Below are positions 52,890 to 63,402 of a stretch of 64,000 bases of DNA, piece after piece; within the stretch, counting starts at the first letter, position 1, and each line of letters begins with the position of its first letter. The position numbers and the translations under genes were made by a program. The DNA comes from Epilithonimonas arachidiradicis (lineage in GTDB: Bacteria; Bacteroidota; Bacteroidia; Flavobacteriales; Weeksellaceae): NCBI RefSeq assembly GCF_003610695.1, contig NZ_RAQH01000001.1:744001-808000 (forward strand), given 5' to 3'. The notes under the pieces were generated by a model, which saw only the letters and a program-made list of their open reading frames with translations, did no database searches and was not told where the DNA came from.

Positions 52890-53759
52890 ATGAAAAGAGC
52901 ATTAGCATTAGTCGCTTTACTACTATTTACCAGTATCTTTTCTCAAGAAAAGAAAAACTACAAAGAAGGAATTCTTACAACTTTAACTAACGAGACCATT
53001 GCATTCAAAGACTTGACTTGGGATAAGAACGGAAAAGCTCATTACCTCAATGCAACCAATAAGCAAATGGAAGAGCTGTATGACAATTCAATTAAAAATA
53101 TTGAAGAAGTAGCAGCATCGGATCCAAAATTCACATTGATAACAGGAGAAAGTACTTCACTTACTAATTCTACTTTGATTAAAGAGAATACGACTAAAAG
53201 TGATTATCCGGAAGGGATCTATGCTACAAAGGAAGATTTTATAAAGAAAACACCTTCCGGCAATGAAGAACTTTCAAAAAAAGGACTGATTGGTTTCACA
53301 AAAGAGTTAGTAGATGATAGCGTTACTGAATGTTTTTTCTATGATACAAAATCTGATAAAAAACTTAAAGATGTTTTTGCAGTTGTTTATCACGGTAGCC
53401 TGTATTTTAATGTGGCCGCAATATTGACCCACAGAAACAAGACAGACAGAGCGCAAACAGCGGACTTTCCCAATAGTTTTGTAAAAGCTTTATTTGGTGG
53501 TGACAATTATATCTATACAGAAGTTCCTTTAGCCAATGTGTGGGCAAAGGGTTGGGCTTATAACGTTGGAGCACCTGGAATAGTCAATTCCGGAAAAGGA
53601 ATCGTTTGGGATTATAAGAATCAGGAGTTTAATATTTTCAAAAACTGTGAGGATTATAATGACTTCATAAAAGACAAATATGCTGCGGGCGTGCAAAAAT
53701 GTCCTAAACAGCAGCCGGATAATAATGAAGTAAGAAAAGCCATAGATATTATAAAATAA
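52890..53759 (+). CDS. Unknown exported protein
   Basis: This is a protein of about 289 residues with a clear signal peptide (MKRALALVALLLFTSIFSQ) beginning at the ATG at 52890. An upstream in-frame start at 52749 would place 47 residues before the signal peptide and across the promoter box, so I reject it. The mature region is hydrophilic with a short C-terminal Cys pair (FKNCEDYNDF and AAGVQKCPKQ). Recognisable strands include LKDVFAVVYHGSLYFNVAAI and NVWAKGWAYNVGAPGIVNSG. I know no family for it. It is divergent from rpsL and stands alone. Confidence 0.75.
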   Translation: MKRALALVALLLFTSIFSQEKKNYKEGILTTLTNETIAFKDLTWDKNGKAHYLNATNKQMEELYDNSIKNIEEVAASDPKFTLITGESTSLTNSTLIKENTTKSDYPEGIYATKEDFIKKTPSGNEELSKKGLIGFTKELVDDSVTECFFYDTKSDKKLKDVFAVVYHGSLYFNVAAILTHRNKTDRAQTADFPNSFVKALFGGDNYIYTEVPLANVWAKGWAYNVGAPGIVNSGKGIVWDYKNQEFNIFKNCEDYNDFIKDKYAAGVQKCPKQQPDNNEVRKAIDIIK

Positions 53760-53845
53760 TACAATGAAAAAAATCATTTTCTTGTTCTAAAATTCAAAGG
53801 ATTTTGGCATAGTTATTAATAGTAGTTCAGCATAATTTATTTATT

Positions 53846-54322
53846 ATGAAAAATGCAGCATTAATCGGGCTGAATGAAGCCGATTGTAAAAAAATCGCAG
53901 ACAAACTCAACGTATTATTAGCCAATTATTCAGTGTTCTACCAAAACACAAGAGGTTCGCACTGGAACATCAAAGGCGAACAGTTCTTCACCTTGCATCC
54001 GAAATTTGAGGAGCTTTATAATAGTTTGGTTTTAAAAATTGATGAAATTGCGGAAAGGATTCTAACACTAGGCGCAACACCAGCTCACAATTATTCCGAA
54101 TATCTTACGGTTTCTACAATCAAAGAAAGCAAAGAAGTAAGTGATGGTAACAAAAGTGTGGAAATTATCCTTAATTCTTTCAAAGTTGTTATCGATCTTC
54201 AGAGAGAGCTTCTGGATATCACTGAGGAAGCCGGCGACGAAGGAACCAATTCTCAAATGAGCGACTATATCACAGAACAGGAAAAAGAAGTCTGGATGTA
54301 TAATTCTTATCTTGGGAAGTAA
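53846..54322 (+). CDS. dps: Dps, ferritin-like DNA-protecting protein
   Basis: This 158-residue protein has the Dps signature SHWNIKGEQFFTLHPKFEELY and the following DEIAERILTLG helix, which together hold the ferroxidase-site His, Asp and Glu residues. Dps dodecamers store iron and protect DNA under starvation or peroxide stress. The length is typical. It stands alone, with a strong terminator at its end shared with the convergent glycosyltransferase gene. Confidence 0.95.
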   Translation: MKNAALIGLNEADCKKIADKLNVLLANYSVFYQNTRGSHWNIKGEQFFTLHPKFEELYNSLVLKIDEIAERILTLGATPAHNYSEYLTVSTIKESKEVSDGNKSVEIILNSFKVVIDLQRELLDITEEAGDEGTNSQMSDYITEQEKEVWMYNSYLGK

Positions 54323-54339
54323 AATTTAAACTTAACATA

Positions 54340-54367
54340 AAATCCAGCTTTCATAAGCTGGATTTTT
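54340..54367. terminator. Bidirectional intrinsic terminator
   Basis: AAATCCAGCTT (54340-54350) and AAGCTGGATTT (54355-54365) form an 11-bp stem with a TCAT loop and a T-run. It ends dps and, on the other strand, the glycosyltransferase-like gene. Confidence 0.92.
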
Positions 54368-55960
54368 TTATTTGTAATATTGTTTCTCAACATTCTTATT
54401 AAGATCAAATTTTTTAAGGTTTTGCAAAAGAATACCCGCTTCTTTTTCATTAACAGCATACCAAACAACTGTCTGATTGGCAACGCCCGTTTTTTTCTTG
54501 ATTGTCCATGACACAATCGGAATCCAATCCGCCGGAACACCATCAGGAAACCACTTTGGATAGATAACTGCTACCCGAAATTTATCTTTATGAATTATTT
54601 CCGACATATAATCGTGGTATTTTTTATCAAAAAGCTTGGTCCCCAAATGCTTATTCTCAAGATAAAAACCGGCAACATTGGTAGAAGCCAATCCTGCAAT
54701 ATCAAATATCTCAACATCGGAAAAATAAGAAATAGCACCAATATCATTGGCTACAATTTTTTGATTTGGATAGAAAATGTGTAAAAATCTAGCCATTTCG
54801 ATCTGTTGTTCTTCTATATTTTTTGAAGCATATTTAACAACCTTATAATTAAACACACTTATATATATGCTATAAACCACCACTAATGAAAACGAGCCCA
54901 AAACAAGTTTCCTGTATAAAGAAAATTTACCATCCGCTTGTTTTTGTGTGAAAAAAGCAACAACAACTGGAACAAGAATTAAAACCAAAGCAGCCGTGAG
55001 ATAGCTTTCATACCTGTAACGTATCACGGCAAAAAGACTATGCAATACAATGGTTCCAAAAACAGTGATTGTAACAACTTCATTAACCACTATTTTTCTC
55101 CAATCAAAAGTTTTATACTTTGACAAAAAGTAGAAGAATAGTATAAGAAATGGCGCTAAAAACAATTTATAAAAAGAAATATTAAGTACAATCCCATTTT
55201 TGAAGATATTCCAAACGCTAACAAAAAAATTAGACTCAGGGTAATTTCCTTTCATCAGAAGCGAGTTGGGAAAAAAATAACCGCCACTTTTAACTGAAAA
55301 AATTCCGAAAATAACTATTGGTAAAAATCCGGCAAAAAAGACCATTAAACTTACTTTCCAATTTTTGCTTAACAATAGTAAAAATGCCAGAATTGAAATA
55401 AAAAACATGCTCTCAAATCTTACTGCTCCAAATAACATGGAAACAAAAAATAATTTAAGACAATCATAGCTAGCAAAATCAGATTTCAGATTCTTTACAA
55501 GATAGTAAAGCATCATTACAGTCAGAAGAATATGCAAGGTCTGCTCCATCCCGATAAGCATCATATAGCAAAGCTGGCAATAAGGAATAAGTAAAATCAA
55601 TCCCCATAGAACCTCTTTCTTTCCATAAAAATCACTGAAATATCTGTAAGCATAATAAACCGTTCCGTAACCAGCAAACACGTTGACGATTAAAGGATAA
55701 TAAACATTATCTCCAAATAATTTTATCAATCCGCTAAGTATAAGTGTATACAAAATAGAAGAAGAGGCACTATCGAAGCTACCTGGATTGACTCCCCATA
55801 CTCCATTTTCAGCAAAGTTTCTTGCAAGAGCAAGATGAATATAAGCATCATCTAACGGATATATAAATACATTCCCAGAGAGATTGCTATATGCCAGATA
55901 AAAATAGAATCCTAATATAAAAGTAAAAAATAGAATCAAAAAATAGAGGTATCTGCGCAT
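54368..55960 (-). CDS. Polytopic membrane protein, GT-C glycosyltransferase-like
   Basis: This is a protein of about 530 residues with some eleven membrane helices and a short C-terminal periplasmic domain. The first periplasmic loop has the acidic pair in YPLDDAYIHLALARNFAENG, as in ArnT/PMT-like lipid-linked sugar transferases (GT-C fold), and the C-terminal part contains ANDIGAISYFSD and IDIAGLAS-like strands (EIFDIAGLAS). The sugar donor would be a polyprenyl-phosphate sugar. The acceptor is unknown. I choose the ATG at 55960 (MRRYLYF); an upstream ATG at 55990 adds only ten residues. Confidence 0.75.
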   Translation of the reverse strand: MRRYLYFLILFFTFILGFYFYLAYSNLSGNVFIYPLDDAYIHLALARNFAENGVWGVNPGSFDSASSSILYTLILSGLIKLFGDNVYYPLIVNVFAGYGTVYYAYRYFSDFYGKKEVLWGLILLIPYCQLCYMMLIGMEQTLHILLTVMMLYYLVKNLKSDFASYDCLKLFFVSMLFGAVRFESMFFISILAFLLLLSKNWKVSLMVFFAGFLPIVIFGIFSVKSGGYFFPNSLLMKGNYPESNFFVSVWNIFKNGIVLNISFYKLFLAPFLILFFYFLSKYKTFDWRKIVVNEVVTITVFGTIVLHSLFAVIRYRYESYLTAALVLILVPVVVAFFTQKQADGKFSLYRKLVLGSFSLVVVYSIYISVFNYKVVKYASKNIEEQQIEMARFLHIFYPNQKIVANDIGAISYFSDVEIFDIAGLASTNVAGFYLENKHLGTKLFDKKYHDYMSEIIHKDKFRVAVIYPKWFPDGVPADWIPIVSWTIKKKTGVANQTVVWYAVNEKEAGILLQNLKKFDLNKNVEKQYYK

Positions 55961-56058
55961 AGTTTTTATTTTGATTGCGAAAATAATCATTAATTTTTTA
56001 AAAATCAGATTAACTAATTCTATTATCTCTTATATTTGCTCATTAATCTTATACACAA

Positions 56059-57693
56059 TTGAAAAAAATTCTATTCTTTTTACTGATTTCCAATTCCCTG
56101 TTCTCGCAATGGAGTATTTCCAATGCAGAACGCAGTGCATTGGTCAGTATATACAACGCTACAGATGGTGAAAACTGGAACAGAACCTGGGATACGGAAA
56201 AAGATCCTCGGACGTGGTTTGGTGTTTCTGTAAGGAATGGCGCTGTTGTAGAGCTCAACCTTTCTGGTAACGCGCTTAAGGGAACTTTTCCATCTTATGT
56301 CTCTTCATTACCCCGATTAACAAAACTGGATCTTAGCAATAATCAGCTTTCGGGAGAGGTTCCAATGGGAGTTTCTTCTCTAAGCTTGTTAACCAGATTA
56401 GACATCAGCAACAATAGATTAACGGCTGATCCTACCAATTCTCTGACAGGACTTTTCAATCTGGAAGATTTGGCTTTGGGCGGCAACGCGTTTACAATTT
56501 CTGATGTTAATGCGATGCTTCAGAATTTTAATAATATCAGGATTCTTAATATTGCTGACCTTGGGTTACAAAATATTCCTGCCAAAATCACGGCTTTCCC
56601 AAATTTAGAAAACCTGATTCTTGACAACAACCCAATCCCGGCTAATGCTTTTGCTAATATTGCCAATCATCCAAAATTGACAAGCCTTTCATTATCCGGA
56701 TTACAATTAACCCAGATCCCGAATCAGGTCTCACAATTGACACAGCTGACAAGCCTTAACCTTAGCAATAACAATATTACAGAACAAAATATTTCCGGGT
56801 TATCAACCTTAGCCAATCTGGCTTGGCTGTCTTTGGAAAATAATCAATTAAGTCAGATCCCTTCTCAGATTTCGCAGCTGAAAAAACTTCAGACACTTAA
56901 TCTGGGAAGAAACAAAATCTCCGGTGGTATTTCTTTGTTGACGGGATTAACCAATCTTCAGCAATTGTTTCTGAACAATAATGCACTCTCGGGTAATTTT
57001 CCATCAGAATTTCTTGGGATGCCAAAATTATTGATGCTAAATCTTAACAGCAATCAGCTTTCGGGTGATCTCGATGACAGACTGCCGCCCATTACGTATC
57101 TCAGCAACAATAGATTCAACAAATCACAACTATCCAATTACATTGTTGACAATAATGTACAAACCGATTTAGATTATTCACCCCAACGCTATGACGGAGA
57201 AAAGGAAATCTTGGGTATTCTCGGTCAGCCGGCGAAGTTGGATCAGTCATTATCCGGCAGCGACTATACATTCACCTGGTTCAAAAATCTGGATCAGAAA
57301 ACCAATACAACAACCGCTGATTTCAGCTTCAATAGCGTGCAGGAATCAGATTATGCCACATATACCGTCGAGGCTTATACCTATTCCGTTTTAGATAATA
57401 ATGTTGTGTTTGATTTATCGCTTTTCAGAGAGCCTATTTCTTTGGTTAAAGTTCTTGGAACTGCAGAAAACGCAAAGTATTTCAACATTTACCCGAATCC
57501 AACATCCGATTACCTTAATATTGTAAGTACCAAATATGATATTCAGAAAGTTCATATTTATGACCTGAGTGGTAAACAAATGCTGTCAGAATCCAAATCA
57601 AAAATTGATGTTTCCAAACTTCCAAGCGGCGTTTATATGCTGATCATCAAAACACAGGAAGGCAACAAAAACTTCAAGTTCATCAAACAATAA
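56059..57693 (+). CDS. Secreted leucine-rich-repeat protein with T9SS sorting domain
   Basis: This 544-residue exported protein has a signal peptide (residues 1-16, ending SLFSQ) and an LRR-capping start (ALVSIYNATDGENWNRTWD). About ten leucine-rich repeats of the bacterial/plant type follow (KLDLSNNQLSGEVP, RLDISNNRLT, SLNLSNNNIT), then an Ig-like segment. The type A sorting domain starts FNIYPNPTSDYLNIV. It is expected at the cell surface in binding or adhesion. The start is a TTG at 56059, since no suitable ATG precedes the signal peptide. Confidence 0.88.
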   Translation: MKKILFFLLISNSLFSQWSISNAERSALVSIYNATDGENWNRTWDTEKDPRTWFGVSVRNGAVVELNLSGNALKGTFPSYVSSLPRLTKLDLSNNQLSGEVPMGVSSLSLLTRLDISNNRLTADPTNSLTGLFNLEDLALGGNAFTISDVNAMLQNFNNIRILNIADLGLQNIPAKITAFPNLENLILDNNPIPANAFANIANHPKLTSLSLSGLQLTQIPNQVSQLTQLTSLNLSNNNITEQNISGLSTLANLAWLSLENNQLSQIPSQISQLKKLQTLNLGRNKISGGISLLTGLTNLQQLFLNNNALSGNFPSEFLGMPKLLMLNLNSNQLSGDLDDRLPPITYLSNNRFNKSQLSNYIVDNNVQTDLDYSPQRYDGEKEILGILGQPAKLDQSLSGSDYTFTWFKNLDQKTNTTTADFSFNSVQESDYATYTVEAYTYSVLDNNVVFDLSLFREPISLVKVLGTAENAKYFNIYPNPTSDYLNIVSTKYDIQKVHIYDLSGKQMLSESKSKIDVSKLPSGVYMLIIKTQEGNKNFKFIKQ

Positions 57694-57700
57694 TTTTTTA

Positions 57701-57790
57701 GGAGCTTAATCCCGCTTTCCGCTCATACTCCTCGCGCAGCCGCACCTTCCAAGGCTTGCTGTGGGGTAACCGCTGCAATCGGGGCTATGG
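57701..57790. repeat. GCTTAATCC...CGGG intergenic repeat, copy 2
   Basis: The block starts GGAGCTTAATCCCGCTTTCC and ends near CAATCGGGGCTATGG, matching copy 1 at 28236-28320 at both ends; the middle is GC-rich and differs. It begins just after the LRR gene stop. The rest of the gap to 57929 contains the IcmF promoter and otherwise pyrimidine-rich sequence with no gene. Confidence 0.65.
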
Positions 57791-57880
57791 TTTTCGTTTT
57801 CAATCACCACACAAAACTTTCAAACCTCCCATTCTCAACTCTCAAACTCTCATATTCCAAACATCCATCTTCCCTCCTCA

Positions 57881-57909
57881 TTGCCATTTCCCAAAAAATA
57901 TTATCTTTG
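57881..57909 (+). promoter_or_regulatory. Promoter of icmF
   Basis: TTG (57881-57883), an 18-base spacer and TATCTTTG (57902-57909) match the Bacteroidota consensus; the leader would be about 18 bases. No B12 riboswitch is visible upstream. Confidence 0.6.
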
Positions 57910-57929
57910 GGCACTATCGATTTTAAGAA

Positions 57930-60900
57930 ATGGAAACCCAAAAATATACTCCAAAAAATAAAGTAAGAATCGTGACAGCTGCATCGTTATTCGATGGTCA
58001 TGATGCTGCGATCAATATCATGCGTCGTGTGATTCAGGGAACAGGATGTGAAGTCATTCACCTTGGACACGACAAATCTGCAGAGGAAGTTGTTAACACA
58101 GCGATCCAGGAAGATGCCAATGCGATTGCCTTAACTTCTTACCAAGGCGGTCACAACGAATATTTTAAATATATCTACGACCTTTTAAGAGAGAAAAACT
58201 CACCACAAATCAAAATCTTTGGTGGCGGTGGCGGTGTAATTCTGCCTGAAGAAATCGAAGATATTATGTCTTACGGAATCGACAGAATTTATTCTCCAGA
58301 TGACGGCCGTGAGCTTGGTCTACAGGGAATGATCGATGATTTGGTGAAAAGATCAGATTTCGCAACAGGTAAAGAAGTTACCGCAAATGATTTAGAATCA
58401 ATTAGTTTTGAAAATTCTACAAGCATTGCTAAAATCATTTCTGCGGTTGAAAACTTCTCAGAAGAAAAACCGGAATTGGTTGCTGCTATAGACGAAAAAT
58501 CAAAAGATTTAAATATTCCCATCATCGGGATCACAGGTACTGGTGGAGCAGGAAAATCTTCATTAACAGACGAATTGGTAAGACGTTTCATTCGTTCAAA
58601 TCCAGATAAAAAAATTGCAATCATCTCTATCGACCCTTCTAAAAAGAAAACGGGAGGTGCGCTTTTGGGTGACAGAATCCGTATGAACGCGATCAATGAT
58701 CCAAGAGTTTATATGCGTTCGATGGCGACAAGAGAAAACAACGTTTCGGTCTCTCCGTTCATTCATTCCGCTTTGAATGTTTTAAAATTGGCTCATCCAG
58801 ATGTAATTATTTTGGAAACTTCAGGTATTGGACAATCAGGTTCGGAAGTTTCGGATTTTGCTGATGTTTCAATGTATGTGATGACTCCTGAATATGGAGC
58901 TTCTACACAGTTGGAGAAAATCGATATGCTGGATTATGCGGATTTGGTTGCTTTAAATAAATCTGATAAAAGAGGAGCTCTTGATGCACTTCAAGCGGTT
59001 AGAAAACAATTCCAGAGAAACCACTTATTGTGGGAACAGCCATTGGATGAAATGCCGGTTTACGCAACAAAGGCATCTCAGTTCAACGACCACGGAACGA
59101 CAGAATTATACAACAGGTTGGTTTCTAAAGTCAACGATAAATTTACTGGTTTAAATCTACAAGGTTTTGTTGAACAGGAAATTACAGACGAAGTAACGAT
59201 CATTCCTCCAAAAAGAGTTCGTTACCTTTCTGAAATCGTTGAAAACAACAAACAATATGATGCCAACATTGAAAAGCAAGCTGAATTAGCCAGAACAATG
59301 TATCATATTGATGGTGTTAAAAAAATTATCTCCAATGAAACTTTGGACGCTGAATATCAAAAAGCTGAAAAAGAACTTCAACAGGAAAACATCGACTTCC
59401 TAAAAACCTGGGATGATACGAAAAAAGCTTTCCACGAAGAGTTTTATTCATACTTTGTAAGAGGAAAAGAAATTAAAGTTGAAACCTCAACAGAATCTTT
59501 GTCTCATTTAAGAATTCCAAAAATCGCATTACCAAAATATAATGATTGGGGCGATTTGATTAAATGGAAAGGTCAGGAAAATCTTCCAGGAGGATTTCCT
59601 TTTACAGCGGGAATTTATCCATTCAAAAGAACCGGAGAAGATCCAACGAGAATGTTCGCTGGAGAAGGAGGTCCAGAAAGAACGAACAGAAGATTCCACT
59701 ACGTTTCTGCGGAAATGCCTGCAAAACGTTTATCTACAGCATTCGACTCGGTAACATTATACGGTCAGGATCCAGCTTTACCACCGGATATTTATGGAAA
59801 AATCGGAAATGCGGGAGTTTCTATCGCGACTTTAGATGATGCGAAAAAACTGTATTCAGGTTTTGATTTGGTGAATGCAATGACTTCGGTTTCAATGACC
59901 ATCAACGGACCAGCGCCGATGTTGCTGGCTTTCTTTATGAATGCAGCCATTGATCAGAATGTTGAAAAATATATTGCTGAGCATAAGCTTGAGGCTAAGG
60001 TTGAGGAAGTTTTAAAAGCAAAATTCGACGACAAAGGTTTAGCAAGACCAAAATATAACGGAGAATTACCCCCTTCCAATAATGGTTTAGGTTTAAAATT
60101 ATTAGGAATCACGGGAGATGAAATAATTCCTGCGGATGTTTATGCTGAAATTAAAGCTAAAACTATCGCAACTGTTCGTGGAACTGTTCAGGCAGATATT
60201 TTAAAAGAAGACCAGGCTCAAAACACGTGTATTTTCTCTACGGAATTTGCCTTGAGATTGATGGGTGACGTTCAGGAATATTTCATCAAAGAAAAAGTAA
60301 GAAACTTCTACTCTGTTTCCATTTCAGGATATCACATTGCAGAAGCGGGTGCAAATCCGGTTTCGCAGTTGGCATTTACTTTGGCAAATGGTTTCACGTA
60401 TGTTGAATATTACTTGTCAAGAGGAATGGACATCAATGATTTTGCACCGAATTTATCTTTCTTCTTCTCCAACGGTATCGATCCTGAATATTCAGTAATC
60501 GGGCGTGTGGCGAGAAGAATCTGGGCAAAAGCTATGAAGTTGAAATACGGCGCTGATGAAAGAAGCCAGATGTTGAAATATCACATTCAAACTTCAGGAC
60601 GTTCACTTCACGCTCAGGAGATTGATTTTAATGACATTAGAACAACTCTTCAAGCGCTTTACGCAATTTATGATAACTGTAATTCATTGCACACGAATGC
60701 TTATGACGAAGCGATTACAACTCCGACTGAGCAATCTGTAAGAAGAGCAATGGCGATTCAGTTGATTATTAACAAAGAATTAGGTTTAGCGAAAAATGAA
60801 AATCCGCTGCAAGGTTCATTTATTATTGAAGAATTGACGGATTTGGTGGAAGAAGCTGTTTATGCAGAATTCGACAGAATTACAGAAAGAGGCGGCGTTC

Positions 60901-61277
60901 TTGGAGCGATGGAAACAATGTATCAACGTTCAAAAATCCAGGAAGAATCGATGCATTACGAATGGTTGAAGCACACTGGAGAATATCCAATCATCGGAGT
61001 AAATACTTTCTTAGGGAAAGACGGTTCGCCAACCGTTCGTCCGGGAGAAGTGATCCGTTCGACTGAGGAAGAAAAGCAATTCCAGATTGAAATGCTTCAT
61101 AATTTCCAAAATTCTAATCAAGATAAATCTGCAGAAGCTTTGAAAACTTTACAACACGCAGCAATCAACCAACAAAACTTATTTGAAGTGATGATGGATG
61201 CCGTAAAATATTGTTCGCTTGGACAGATTACCAATGCTTTGTTTGAAGTGGGTGGTAAATACAGAAGAAATATGTAG
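57930..61277 (+). CDS. icmF: IcmF, fused B12-dependent acyl-CoA mutase with MeaB-type GTPase
   Basis: This 1115-residue protein has the IcmF domain order. The N-terminal cobalamin-binding domain contains [14 protein letters not shown] (the His ligand) and TSYQGGH. A MeaB-like G-protein domain has the P-loop [17 protein letters not shown] from about residue 201 and NKSDKRG near 343, and a linker follows. The C-terminal mutase domain shows [17 protein letters not shown] and [20 protein letters not shown]. IcmF isomerises isobutyryl-CoA and n-butyryl-CoA, and some also other branched acyl-CoAs, with the GTPase repairing the cofactor. The exact substrate is not settled from sequence. Confidence 0.95.
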   Translation: METQKYTPKNKVRIVTAASLFDGHDAAINIMRRVIQGTGCEVIHLGHDKSAEEVVNTAIQEDANAIALTSYQGGHNEYFKYIYDLLREKNSPQIKIFGGGGGVILPEEIEDIMSYGIDRIYSPDDGRELGLQGMIDDLVKRSDFATGKEVTANDLESISFENSTSIAKIISAVENFSEEKPELVAAIDEKSKDLNIPIIGITGTGGAGKSSLTDELVRRFIRSNPDKKIAIISIDPSKKKTGGALLGDRIRMNAINDPRVYMRSMATRENNVSVSPFIHSALNVLKLAHPDVIILETSGIGQSGSEVSDFADVSMYVMTPEYGASTQLEKIDMLDYADLVALNKSDKRGALDALQAVRKQFQRNHLLWEQPLDEMPVYATKASQFNDHGTTELYNRLVSKVNDKFTGLNLQGFVEQEITDEVTIIPPKRVRYLSEIVENNKQYDANIEKQAELARTMYHIDGVKKIISNETLDAEYQKAEKELQQENIDFLKTWDDTKKAFHEEFYSYFVRGKEIKVETSTESLSHLRIPKIALPKYNDWGDLIKWKGQENLPGGFPFTAGIYPFKRTGEDPTRMFAGEGGPERTNRRFHYVSAEMPAKRLSTAFDSVTLYGQDPALPPDIYGKIGNAGVSIATLDDAKKLYSGFDLVNAMTSVSMTINGPAPMLLAFFMNAAIDQNVEKYIAEHKLEAKVEEVLKAKFDDKGLARPKYNGELPPSNNGLGLKLLGITGDEIIPADVYAEIKAKTIATVRGTVQADILKEDQAQNTCIFSTEFALRLMGDVQEYFIKEKVRNFYSVSISGYHIAEAGANPVSQLAFTLANGFTYVEYYLSRGMDINDFAPNLSFFFSNGIDPEYSVIGRVARRIWAKAMKLKYGADERSQMLKYHIQTSGRSLHAQEIDFNDIRTTLQALYAIYDNCNSLHTNAYDEAITTPTEQSVRRAMAIQLIINKELGLAKNENPLQGSFIIEELTDLVEEAVYAEFDRITERGGVLGAMETMYQRSKIQEESMHYEWLKHTGEYPIIGVNTFLGKDGSPTVRPGEVIRSTEEEKQFQIEMLHNFQNSNQDKSAEALKTLQHAAINQQNLFEVMMDAVKYCSLGQITNALFEVGGKYRRNM

Positions 61278-61308
61278 GGCGAAGGTCGCCATCCAATTAT
61301 TTAAAATT

Positions 61309-61337
61309 AAAACCTCAAGGAAATTCTTTGAGGTTTT
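61309..61337 (+). terminator. Intrinsic terminator
   Basis: AAAACCTCAA (61309-61318) and TTGAGGTTTT (61328-61337) form a 10-bp stem followed by a T-run, ending icmF. Confidence 0.9.
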
Positions 61338-61370
61338 TTTATTATTTTCGCAATCGAAAAAATTATCACC

Positions 61371-62039
61371 ATGAAAAAATTAATCTTATTTTTCTCTTTT
61401 TTATTATTAATAACAAGTTGTATCCCAAAAGTAGCGTTGTCCGCTGACTATTGGCAAAAACCAACTAAAGTCGGTATTCTAATAAATTCCAACCCTCCTA
61501 CCAAATTCAAAGAAGGATCGCAAGGCCTTTTAGATATGGCGGTGACATCTGGTGACAAATACAAAGAAGCGCTAGATCTGATAGGTCAAAACATTCATCC
61601 CAAAGATGAACTGACAATCATTTACTCAGACATTTTTAAGTCTAAAGGCAAAGAAGTAATCATTATTGACGAAAAATTTGACTCTAAAACCGCAAAGAAA
61701 TTTTCTGGAACAAAAGCTGAAGGTAAAAAATATTCGAGCTACGATTTCAGCGATCTGAAAACAAAGTATGGTGTTGATGAACTTCTCTTTGTAAATGTAA
61801 ATTATGGTTTTATGATTTCATACTATGGAATGATTGAAACTGGAAAGATGGCTCACGCCGCACTTGACACAAAAATCATTGATTTGAATGATCAACATTT
61901 TATTCTTGCTAATTATAATTTCAAAAATGAACTTTTGAAAAAATGGAAGGACAATAATTATGAAAATTCAATCAAAGGTGTTAGAACAGCTCTAGATAAA
62001 GTTGAATTAGAAGAAAAGGCTATCTTCAATCCTAAATAA
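61371..62039 (+). CDS. Unknown lipoprotein
   Basis: This 222-residue protein has a lipoprotein signal (MKKLILFFSFLLLITSCIP, Cys17) and a soluble mixed alpha/beta domain. Strand-like segments are KVGILINSNPPT, DELTIIYSDIFKSKGKEVII and DELLFVNVNYGFMISYYG. The late AALDTKIIDLNDQHFILANY has a layout reminiscent of periplasmic lipoproteins that report on stress, but I cannot place it in a family. It lies between icmF and the FAD oxidoreductase, each with separate spacing, so it is probably monocistronic. Confidence 0.78.
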   Translation: MKKLILFFSFLLLITSCIPKVALSADYWQKPTKVGILINSNPPTKFKEGSQGLLDMAVTSGDKYKEALDLIGQNIHPKDELTIIYSDIFKSKGKEVIIIDEKFDSKTAKKFSGTKAEGKKYSSYDFSDLKTKYGVDELLFVNVNYGFMISYYGMIETGKMAHAALDTKIIDLNDQHFILANYNFKNELLKKWKDNNYENSIKGVRTALDKVELEEKAIFNPK

Positions 62040-62134
62040 GACTTTTAAAATCTCTCAAAGTTTGAGAAATTTTTTTCAAAAAATCCAACGGTTTACTTTT
62101 TGATTAGAACAAAATCAAATCAGAAATAAACTAT

Positions 62135-63343
62135 ATGAAACTAAAATCTCCCGAACCATTCTGGCTCGTCAAAGACGGACTCAAACATTCTTATCCTTCA
62201 CTCCGAGAAAATATTGAAACCGAAATCCTCATCATCGGAGGCGGGATCACAGGTTCTCTTCTTGCACATCAAATGATAAAAGATGGTTACAAAACAGTTT
62301 TGGTTGACCGCCGGGAAATCGGGAATGGAAGCACAAGCGCCACGACGTCTATGCTTCAATATGAGATTGATATTGCACTCTTCAAACTATCCGAGATGAT
62401 TGGGCAGGATGGAGCGGAAAAAGCCTATTGGGCCTGCTACAATTCCATTGATGATTTACAGAAAATTGCTAAGGAAGTTAAGTCGGATTGTGGTTTTGCA
62501 AAGAAAAAATCTCTTTATTTTGCGGCTTTGAAAAAAGATGTTCCACTTCTTAAAAAAGAATTCGAAGCAAGGAAAGCGGCTGGGTTTCCTGTGAAATGGC
62601 TTTCGGAAGAAGAGATTAAAAAGCAATTCAAAATCGAGAATACATTTGGCGGAATCCTTTCTGAACAAGGCGGAAGCATCGACGCATTTTGTCTGGCACA
62701 CGACATTTTGCATTATAATTATAAAAAGGGTTTAGAGATTTTCGACAAAACAGACATTGTCAAATTCGATTACAAGAAAAACGGCGTTACAGCAACAACC
62801 GATTACGGAAATACCATCAAAGCCAACAAAGTGATTTTCTGTAATGGTTTTGAAAGTACGGAAATCATCAAGGATAAATTTGTCAATCTGTTATCAACTT
62901 ATGCAATTGTTGGTGAACAATGTGATAAGGAGTACAACAAAGAGCTCAACGGATTGCTGGTTTGGAACACCGCAAATCCTTACATCTATATGCGGACAAC
63001 GGATGATAACCGGATCCTGATGGGCGGCGAAGATGAAGAATTTGTGAATGCAAAAAAACGCGATTCTTTATTGTTTGAGAAAGAGGAGAAACTCATTAAA
63101 AAAATTAATAAATATTTACCTGAAAATAACTTTAGAACCGACTTTGTCTGGGCCGGAACATTTGGTGAAACCAAAGATGGCTTGCCTTACATTGGGCAAC
63201 ACCCGAACTTTCCAAGCGCCTATTTTGTATTAGGTTTTGGTGGCAACGGCATTACTTTTTCGGTCATCGGGATGGCTATGGCTTCTGATTTTCTTAAAGG
63301 TAAAAAGCATGAGTTGACGAAATATTTCAGGTTCAGAAGATGA
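62135..63343 (+). CDS. FAD-dependent oxidoreductase, DAO/glycine-oxidase fold
   Basis: This 402-residue flavoprotein has an N-terminal dinucleotide-binding motif ILIIGGGITGSLLAHQM (from about residue 30) and the VDRREIGNGSTSATTSML loop. A substrate domain follows, and the C-terminal FAD contact is VLGFGGNGITFSVIGM. It belongs to the D-amino-acid-oxidase-like superfamily. Many relatives carry an extra Rieske 2Fe-2S domain at the C-terminus; this one ends before it. It probably oxidises an amine or amino acid, but the substrate is unknown. It stands alone. Confidence 0.88.
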   Translation: MKLKSPEPFWLVKDGLKHSYPSLRENIETEILIIGGGITGSLLAHQMIKDGYKTVLVDRREIGNGSTSATTSMLQYEIDIALFKLSEMIGQDGAEKAYWACYNSIDDLQKIAKEVKSDCGFAKKKSLYFAALKKDVPLLKKEFEARKAAGFPVKWLSEEEIKKQFKIENTFGGILSEQGGSIDAFCLAHDILHYNYKKGLEIFDKTDIVKFDYKKNGVTATTDYGNTIKANKVIFCNGFESTEIIKDKFVNLLSTYAIVGEQCDKEYNKELNGLLVWNTANPYIYMRTTDDNRILMGGEDEEFVNAKKRDSLLFEKEEKLIKKINKYLPENNFRTDFVWAGTFGETKDGLPYIGQHPNFPSAYFVLGFGGNGITFSVIGMAMASDFLKGKKHELTKYFRFRR

Positions 63344-63402
63344 TTATCTATGCCAGTTGGGAATTTCATTTTTTATTTTAAATTTGAATTAAACTTCAAC
63401 AG

